From NCBI GenBank assembly GCA_003343565.1, contig QALA01000024.1:1-30769 (forward strand): a stretch of 30,769 nucleotides of DNA. The letters run 5' to 3'. Under the pieces are notes generated by a model. That model saw only the letters and a program-made list of their open reading frames with translations. It did not search any database and was not told where the DNA came from. Source of the stretch: Verrucomicrobiota bacterium. Its GTDB lineage: Bacteria; Verrucomicrobiota; Verrucomicrobiia; Opitutales; Intestinicryptomonadaceae. Position 1 is the stretch's first letter. Each line of letters begins with the position of its first letter. Position numbers and translations under genes: made by a program. Shown piece by piece: positions 25,280-30,769 of the stretch.

Positions 25280-27157
25280 ATGTTCACAAAATCGATGTCC
25301 GCAATATGCGGCTTTTTGCCGGCGGTTCTTTTGGCGGTCGCCTCGTCCGCGACCGCCGCATTTGCCGCGGCGGAAAACGCCGCGGCGCTTCCGGAACTGG
25401 CGAAACCGGATTTTTCGAAAATAGCCCCGCACCCGCGCCTATTCCTCACTCCGGAAGCAAAGGCGCGAATTTTGGCCGAAACCGCCTCAAATCCGCGCGC
25501 AAAGGCCACGCACGAACTCATAATCAAGGACGCGTACTCCAAACTGAAAGCCGAGCCGGTCAAGCGCAGTGACAAGGGATTCAGAATGTCCGGCGGCGGA
25601 CCGGCCGCGGACAGATTCGGCGCGTGGGGATACGCGTGGATTATGACGGGCGACAAGGCCTTCGTGGAGCGCGCAAAAACGGAGCTTCAGGCTCTGGCCA
25701 AATTTGAGGATTGGAATCCCAAACACTTTCTCGACACCGCCGCAATGGCCACGGCCTTCGCAATCGCCTATGACAGATTTTACGACGCCTTTGACGCGGA
25801 TACGAAAAAATTTATCGCCGACGAAATAAAAAAGAAAGCCTTTGCCCCGATGTACTCGATGAAGCACGGTTGGCTCCACACAAGCAGACATGTAAATAAT
25901 TGGAGCCAAGTTTGCGGCGCGGGAATGCTCTGCGCGGCTCTGGCCATTTACGAAGAGGATCCGCAGCTGTGCGCGAAGGTCGTCGAGGACTCCATAAAGA
26001 CTCTCGAAAAGGGAACGTTGGACTGTTTTTCCGAAAAGGGAATGTATCTTGAAGGCAGCGGATATTGGGTATACGGAACGACATCTCATGTCATGTTCGT
26101 GGAAGCGCTGAAAAGCTCCTTCGGAAACGACCTCGGCTTTTGCAAAAAATATCCGCGGTTTCTAAACAGCGGAAAATTCATTTTAAACATGGCGGGGCCC
26201 AGCGGGCTAAACTTCAGTTTCTCCGATTCGGGGGAACGCATCGGCGGACTTTCCTTGCTTACCTATTTCGCCCATGCAACGCGCGATCCGTCGCTCATGT
26301 TCTGGACGTACAAGGCCGGCGGAAAATCCAAGGCGAACCTAAACGCCAACTTTCAGGAGATGTTTATACTGATGCCGGACTTCGCATATGAAGACGCGGC
26401 GCCCTCCGAAAACTTCTGGTTTGACGCGGAATCGCCCGTTCCGATATTTCTCGGCCGCACGGGCTGGGACGACGACGCCCTGTTTTTGGGAGTCAAGGGC
26501 GGCAAGGCCGCCTCGAGCCACGGGCACATGGACGCATCAGGCTTCGTGTTCGACGCTCTCGGAGAACGCTGGGCCTTCGACCTCGGCTCGCAGAACTATC
26601 ACTCCCTGGAAAAACTCGGAATGCAAATTTGGAGTTTCCGGCAGAATAGCGACCGCTGGAAAGTGTTTCGCTACAACAACCATTCCCACAACATTCTCAC
26701 GGTAAACGGAAAACTCGTGAACGCGAACGCCGACATAAAGATCGCCGGCGTGCGCACCGGCAAAGACGATTTCGGCGCGACGCTCGACACGGGCGGCCTG
26801 TACTCCCCCGCCCTGCGCTCGGCCGTCCGCGACATATCCGTAGTCGGCGCAAAAAAGCTGCGCGTAATCGACCGCATTGAAAACGGCGAGCGCGCCTCGG
26901 AGGTGCGCTGGAATGTCTGTTCGTGGAAAGACGCCAATATTTTGGACGATAGAACGATAGAGGTGACTTCCAAGAAAGGCAAAAAGATGCTGATTAAGCT
27001 GGAGTCGCCCGCGGGCTTTAAGGCGAAGATTTTGTCGGCCAATCCGGAGAACGGGTGGGACGCAAAAAATCCCGACCGCGCGCTTCTGGGATTCGAGGGC
27101 AAAGCGGAGCCCTTCGCAAAAGTTGAAATAATAGTCGAGATGATTCCGCAAAAATAG
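25280..27157 (+). CDS. Secreted heparinase II/III-type polysaccharide lyase, paralogue 2
   Basis: I choose ATG 25280 because AGGAGAGG lies 7 nt upstream; an in-frame ATG at 25259 overlaps the previous stop but has no such site. The 625-residue product has a Sec signal peptide ending in an Ala-rich region near residue 30. It shares the Asp-Phe-Ser-Lys-Ile-Ala-Pro-His-Pro-Arg-Leu-Phe opening, Asn206-Asn207-Trp208, Tyr262 and His414/His416 of the C-terminal domain with its neighbours. It differs from copies 1 and 3 in the segment before the first Trp-Gly-Tyr-Ala-Trp motif: they have Asn-Gln-Ile-Gly-Phe-Arg-Ile-Leu-His-Thr-Ser, while this one has a shorter Gly-rich sequence. That may reflect another substrate. 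It is almost certainly in one transcript with paralogue 1. Confidence 0.88.
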   Translation: MFTKSMSAICGFLPAVLLAVASSATAAFAAAENAAALPELAKPDFSKIAPHPRLFLTPEAKARILAETASNPRAKATHELIIKDAYSKLKAEPVKRSDKGFRMSGGGPAADRFGAWGYAWIMTGDKAFVERAKTELQALAKFEDWNPKHFLDTAAMATAFAIAYDRFYDAFDADTKKFIADEIKKKAFAPMYSMKHGWLHTSRHVNNWSQVCGAGMLCAALAIYEEDPQLCAKVVEDSIKTLEKGTLDCFSEKGMYLEGSGYWVYGTTSHVMFVEALKSSFGNDLGFCKKYPRFLNSGKFILNMAGPSGLNFSFSDSGERIGGLSLLTYFAHATRDPSLMFWTYKAGGKSKANLNANFQEMFILMPDFAYEDAAPSENFWFDAESPVPIFLGRTGWDDDALFLGVKGGKAASSHGHMDASGFVFDALGERWAFDLGSQNYHSLEKLGMQIWSFRQNSDRWKVFRYNNHSHNILTVNGKLVNANADIKIAGVRTGKDDFGATLDTGGLYSPALRSAVRDISVVGAKKLRVIDRIENGERASEVRWNVCSWKDANILDDRTIEVTSKKGKKMLIKLESPAGFKAKILSANPENGWDAKNPDRALLGFEGKAEPFAKVEIIVEMIPQK

Positions 27158-27251
27158 CCCGCCAATTATTCCGCCCGCAAAAAATCGGACGCGGGGTTTA
27201 TACGGCAAAGGCGAAATGCGCGTTAAAAAAAACTAAGGGGGAAAAATACGT

Positions 27252-29090
27252 ATGAAGACATTGACGTTGGGAATATTTCTTGCGGGGTTGCTTGCGGCCT
27301 CCGCGTCCGCGGCCGGCGCGCCCCATTCGGGGGACAGGCCGGACTTTTCCAAAATTGCGCCGCACCCGCGCCTGTTTTTGAAGAAGTCGGACGAAGAGCC
27401 GCTCAGGCGGAATATTCAGGCGAATCCGCGCGCGAAAGAAATTCACAACGCCATTCTTTCAAAGGCCGAAAAGGCGAAGTCCAAACCGCTTTTGACCCGA
27501 AATCAAATCGGGTTTAGGATACTTCATACCAGCCGGGAAATGCTCAATAGAATGTTTCTCTGGGGATATGCGTGGCGAATGACGGGCGACGAGTCCTATG
27601 TCTCGCGCGCGAAGCGGGAGATTGAAAACGTGGCGACATTCGAAGATTGGAATCCCGCGCATTTTCTCGATACTGCCGAAATGTCGCTGGCCTTTGCGAT
27701 TGCCTACGACTGGTTCCACGACGCGTTCGATTCGGACACAAAAAAACTCATAGCCGGCGAACTGGCCCGCAAAGCCTTCGCGCCCTTTTATTCCGCCAAA
27801 TATTTCTGGTTCCGCCCGCGGCAGGCAAACAACTGGAATCAGGTTTGCAGCGGGGGACTGCTTTGCGCCGCAATTTCCGTTCACGAAACCGATGCGGCCG
27901 CGACGGAAAAAATAATTTCGCTGATGCTCGACAATATAGCCTACGGCCTGCGCGACTGTTATTCTCCTTCGGGAGCGTACACGGAAGGCTTTGCCTACTG
28001 GAACTACGGCACAAGCTACCAGCTGTATTTTAACGAGGCGCTCGTCAGCGCATTCGGAAGCGACATGGGACTGTACGAGAAATATCCATCGCTTCTCAAA
28101 AGCGCGAAATTCATCATACACTCCAGAGGACCTACCGGAAGGCCGTTCAGCTTCTACGATTCAGGCCAGTCTGTTTCCGCCTGCCCGCTCCTGTTTTTCT
28201 TCGCCGGCAAGACGGGAGACGCCTCTTTGGTTTATACCGAACGCGACTTGTTCGACAAGCCGTCCGACGGAATTTCCGCGCTCTTTACCATATTGACGGC
28301 TTCTTCCGCGAACGCGGACGGCGCGCCGCCGCCAAAAGAATTGTGCTGGTTCGAAACCGAAGGGGAGGTCCCGCTATTTATGGCGCGCACGGGCTGGGGC
28401 AAAAACGACCTGTACTTCGCAGCCAAAGGCGGCCATGCCTCGACGAACCACGGACATATGGACGCCTCAAGCTTCGTGTTCGACGCGCTCGGAGAACGCT
28501 GGGTTTTCGACCTCGGCGGACAGAATTACAATTCCCTGGAAAAGCTCGGCATGAATATTTGGGGAAACAGCAGCCTGAAAAACAGCGATCGCTGGAAAGT
28601 GTGGCGCTACACCAACCATATGCACAATATGCTTACGGTAAACGGCGCGCTCATAAGCCCGACGGCCGACATACGCCTGTCGGAATGCTCCGCAAATCCC
28701 AAAGATATGCGCGTCGCAATGGATACGACCGCCCTCTATGCCCCGGATTTGAAGAAGTCCGTCCGGCGCATCGCGCTTGCAGGCGGCAAGCTTCGCGTAA
28801 GCGACGAAATAGAAAACGGCGCCAAAGCTTCAAAAATCCGATGGACAATGTGCACGCACAAAAACGCGCGGGTGGCGGACGCAAACACGATTGAGATAAC
28901 GTCTCCGTCGGGCAAGACCCTTTTGGTTAAACTCGTCTCCCCGCGAGGATTCAAAGCGGAAGTCCTCTCCGCCGACAGCGGAAATTCGTGGGACGCAAAA
29001 AATCCGGATTATTCGCGGGCGACTTTTTCAGGGGAATTTGGCCCAAATGAAAAGGGAGAAATCGTCGTAGATTTGATTCCGCAGAACTGA
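27252..29090 (+). CDS. Secreted heparinase II/III-type polysaccharide lyase, paralogue 3
   Basis: This 612-residue protein has a Sec signal peptide ending at Ala-Ser-Ala near residue 20 and then goes directly into the shared Asp-Phe-Ser-Lys-Ile opening motif. Catalytic-region residues match the paralogues: Asn193-Asn194-Trp195-Asn196, Tyr249 and His400/His402, here in a Thr-Asn-His-Gly-His context where the others have Ser-His. It shares the Asn-Gln-Ile-Gly-Phe-Arg-Ile-Leu-His-Thr-Ser segment with paralogue 1, so those two are probably the closer pair. There is a small insertion (Gly-Asn-Ser-Ser-Leu-Lys) in the loop before Asn-Ser-Asp-Arg-Trp. AAGGGGG lies about 10 nt before ATG 27252. The 94-nt gap from paralogue 2 could hold a weak promoter, but co-transcription is likely. 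Confidence 0.87.
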   Translation: MKTLTLGIFLAGLLAASASAAGAPHSGDRPDFSKIAPHPRLFLKKSDEEPLRRNIQANPRAKEIHNAILSKAEKAKSKPLLTRNQIGFRILHTSREMLNRMFLWGYAWRMTGDESYVSRAKREIENVATFEDWNPAHFLDTAEMSLAFAIAYDWFHDAFDSDTKKLIAGELARKAFAPFYSAKYFWFRPRQANNWNQVCSGGLLCAAISVHETDAAATEKIISLMLDNIAYGLRDCYSPSGAYTEGFAYWNYGTSYQLYFNEALVSAFGSDMGLYEKYPSLLKSAKFIIHSRGPTGRPFSFYDSGQSVSACPLLFFFAGKTGDASLVYTERDLFDKPSDGISALFTILTASSANADGAPPPKELCWFETEGEVPLFMARTGWGKNDLYFAAKGGHASTNHGHMDASSFVFDALGERWVFDLGGQNYNSLEKLGMNIWGNSSLKNSDRWKVWRYTNHMHNMLTVNGALISPTADIRLSECSANPKDMRVAMDTTALYAPDLKKSVRRIALAGGKLRVSDEIENGAKASKIRWTMCTHKNARVADANTIEITSPSGKTLLVKLVSPRGFKAEVLSADSGNSWDAKNPDYSRATFSGEFGPNEKGEIVVDLIPQN

Positions 29091-29784
29091 CGCGAAGCGC
29101 GATTCGGCCGGCGGCGGATCATAAATGCCCGCAACCGGCATGACAGCCGCGCATAACTCGGCGCAACGCGCATTTCGCAGCCCATTCGAAAACGGCGACA
29201 AACTTTTAAACGCAAAAAAACTTTTCAGAATACAGAGCGGCAATTCCGACACGCCGGCCCCCCGAAGAAACTTTAAATTCGCAGCGGCAATCTCCGCAAA
29301 TGTTCGCGCCAATATGAGATTGACTCTTTCGTTTTATATGCATGAAATTTATTTTTTAATATCATTTAACATTAATTCAAATTAAACAGAAAGCGAAGGC
29401 GGCATCGGTTAAAAACCATATCGCTTTCCCGGCGGCGGGAACGGCGCAAAAAAAACCTTCAAAAAATAAGCGCCAATAAAAAATTCGCACTCTCAAGGCG
29501 CGCCCACAAAATCCAGTATGGGATTTAGGACTATTTTTTTAGAATACGTCCCCGAAATGCGTTGGCGCCTTTGAATAATCGCGTCGGCAAATTGAAAATC
29601 GCACACATCGCAGGCGATGGAACCGCGCAATAAAAAAGCGCAAAATAAAATATTCATACATTCCCGCAGTCGGAAGACATACTTCAATTCGGCAGTGGAG
29701 CAAGAACGGCGTCAACGCGCCTGATGCGTCCGTAAAGGCGACATCATCGCCTGGGACCTCCATACAATTAATCTTGTTGCGGAT
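29091..29784. other. Spacer between the lyase cluster and TatD gene
   Basis: About 690 nt. Base composition drops sharply, with an AT-rich block at 29310-29400. The only candidate gene is a 54-codon minus-strand frame at 29493-29657 with GGGA before its ATG and a hydrophobic start. I do not recognise it and cannot support it. No clear terminator follows the third lyase. Confidence 0.45.
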
Positions 29785-30579
29785 TCAAATATTGAAAAAC
29801 TCGCTCGTATTTCTAAACGCGATCTCCGCCATTTCTTCGCAAGATACGCCGAAAATTTCCGCCGCCGCTATTACCGTATGGGATAAAAAGGACGGCTCGT
29901 TCGTCTTTCCGCGCATTGGAACGGGAGCCAAATAGGGACAATCGGTTTCAAACATCACGCGATCCAAACCCTGGGCCAACATGGCGTCCCTCATTTCGCC
30001 CGCAGACTTGTAAGTTATTATTCCCGTAAACGACGCCCGTCCCCCCAGGGAATTCAACAGGCGAACCTGATCCGCCGAGCCGCTAAAACAGTGAAATACA
30101 ACGTTCCTAAAATCCACTCCGGAATCGGAAATCTCGCTGAGGCAGTCGTCGAAAGAGTCCCTTGCATGCACACATACCTTAGTTCCAAATTCCCGCGCAA
30201 AATCCAGTTGCCGACGAAAAAATTTCTTCTGAAGATCTATAATGCGCCGCGAATCTTCGGAATTTTTTTCAATCCGATAGTAGTCCAAACCTATTTCTCC
30301 AATTGCAACGGGCGGAATATCGTCAAAGAAGTAGGAAGAGATCGCGTCAAGGGCGACAAAGGAATCCTCGGAGATGTCCAGGGGGTGAATGCCGACCTGC
30401 CAAAAAACCTTTCCGGCATATTCCGAAGATAAGGCCCTATACACAGACCAGTCGTTCTCCGACGCGGAACAAGTTATGATTTTTGAAACGCCGGCATCGG
30501 ACGCGCGTTGTAGAATTTCAGATATGGAGCCATTTCTGACGAAAAGATCCATATGGGCATGAGAATCTATGATATTCAT
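29785..30579 (-). CDS. TatD-family metal-dependent deoxyribonuclease/hydrolase
   Basis: This 264-residue protein has the full set of TatD signatures. Asp-Ser-His-Ala-His-Met-Asp at residues 5-11 holds the first metal-binding histidines. These are followed by Gly-Glu-Ile-Gly-Leu-Asp-Tyr-Tyr near residue 94, Val-His-Ala-Arg-Asp near 137, Phe-His-Cys-Phe-Ser-Gly near 163, and Glu-Thr-Asp-Cys-Pro-Tyr-Leu-Ala-Pro-Val-Pro near 212 followed by Arg-Gly-Lys-Thr-Asn-Glu-Pro. The length is typical. Family members are cytoplasmic TIM-barrel enzymes with 3'-5' exonuclease or related phosphoesterase activity, linked to DNA repair or degradation. No Shine-Dalgarno is visible before ATG 30579. The gene is divergent from the tRNA-Ser gene, and its surroundings are more AT-rich than the rest of the window. 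Confidence 0.93.
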   Translation of the reverse strand: MNIIDSHAHMDLFVRNGSISEILQRASDAGVSKIITCSASENDWSVYRALSSEYAGKVFWQVGIHPLDISEDSFVALDAISSYFFDDIPPVAIGEIGLDYYRIEKNSEDSRRIIDLQKKFFRRQLDFAREFGTKVCVHARDSFDDCLSEISDSGVDFRNVVFHCFSGSADQVRLLNSLGGRASFTGIITYKSAGEMRDAMLAQGLDRVMFETDCPYLAPVPMRGKTNEPSFLSHTVIAAAEIFGVSCEEMAEIAFRNTSEFFNI

Positions 30580-30651
30580 TTAGAAAAGAGTAAGAAAAGG
30601 AGATGGAATATATATCAAAAAGACTATGAGAAATGAAAATAAAAAAACTGA

Positions 30652-30682
30652 TTGCAAAAGAAAGATAAAACCTTTTGCTAAT
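30652..30682 (+). promoter_or_regulatory. Putative promoter of tRNA-Ser
   Basis: TTGCAA (30652-30657) and GCTAAT (30677-30682, within TGCTAAT) are separated by 19 nt. The -10 box is 8 nt upstream of the mature tRNA 5' end. Confidence 0.4.
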
Positions 30683-30690
30683 TTGGGAAT

Positions 30691-30769
30691 GGAGAGATGG
30701 CAGAGTGGTCGATTGCGGCGGTCTTGAAAACCGTTGAGCCGCAAGGCTCCGGGGGTTCGAATCCCTCTC
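30691..30769 (+). tRNA. tRNA-Ser (TGA), 3' end cut by the window
   Basis: The 5' acceptor GGAGAGA, D-arm, anticodon loop CTTGAAA with anticodon TGA, a long class II variable arm (GAGCC...GGCTC) and the T-loop TTCGAAT are all present. The window ends two bases into the 3' acceptor strand, so about five stem bases and the discriminator are missing. Confidence 0.95.

Overview
The window looks like a chromosomal stretch from a Gram-negative bacterium of the PVC superphylum, most likely Verrucomicrobiota and perhaps Opitutales or a relative. This is an inference. It rests on a giant pilin-anchored protein resembling the Verru_Chthon cassette protein A family, several signal-peptide-bearing heparinase-type polysaccharide lyases, a WbsX/GH99-like secreted enzyme, and a GC-rich sequence in which spacers are also GC-rich. 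No phage, transposase, plasmid or CRISPR genes are visible.

Layout from left to right. Positions 1-96 hold short degenerate tandem repeats. On the minus strand, 110-6760 is a two-gene unit: a giant surface or pseudopilin-like protein followed by a small secreted protein. Next on the minus strand (7211-8322) is an ECF-type sigma factor with a translationally coupled single-pass membrane protein, probably its anti-sigma factor, closed by a clear terminator. Divergent from it is a 48-codon gene for a very basic small protein (8472-8618), with a strong ribosome binding site and its own terminator. A long spacer leads to a TauE/SafE-type permease (minus, 9531-10331). A plus-strand pair follows: a Tat-exported DUF362 protein and a fused NapH/NapG-like polyferredoxin (10734-13671). 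After that come a secreted GH99-like plus alpha/beta-hydrolase fusion (13995-16097), a rubredoxin-TPP-enzyme fusion on the minus strand (16206-18104), and divergent from it an 1153-residue protein that I read as a pyrophosphate-dependent PEP carboxykinase (18314-21775).

A tRNA-Phe/tRNA-Lys pair (22491-22642) precedes three tandem paralogous heparinase II/III-type lyases (23328-29090), all with signal peptides. The window ends with a TatD nuclease on the minus strand and the start of a tRNA-Ser gene cut off by the window edge.

Taken together, the genes suggest a saccharolytic, probably anaerobic bacterium. It exports enzymes against uronic-acid-containing or complex glycans, carries iron-sulfur electron-transfer modules, and handles the PEP/oxaloacetate node with pyrophosphate. 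The most notable items are architectural: the NapH-NapG fusion with an embedded twin-arginine motif, the rubredoxin-TPP enzyme fusion, the glycosidase-esterase fusion whose esterase half seems to lack its histidine, the PPi-PEPCK candidate, and the unannotatable 48-residue basic protein. I see no convincing multi-gene system of a wholly new type.
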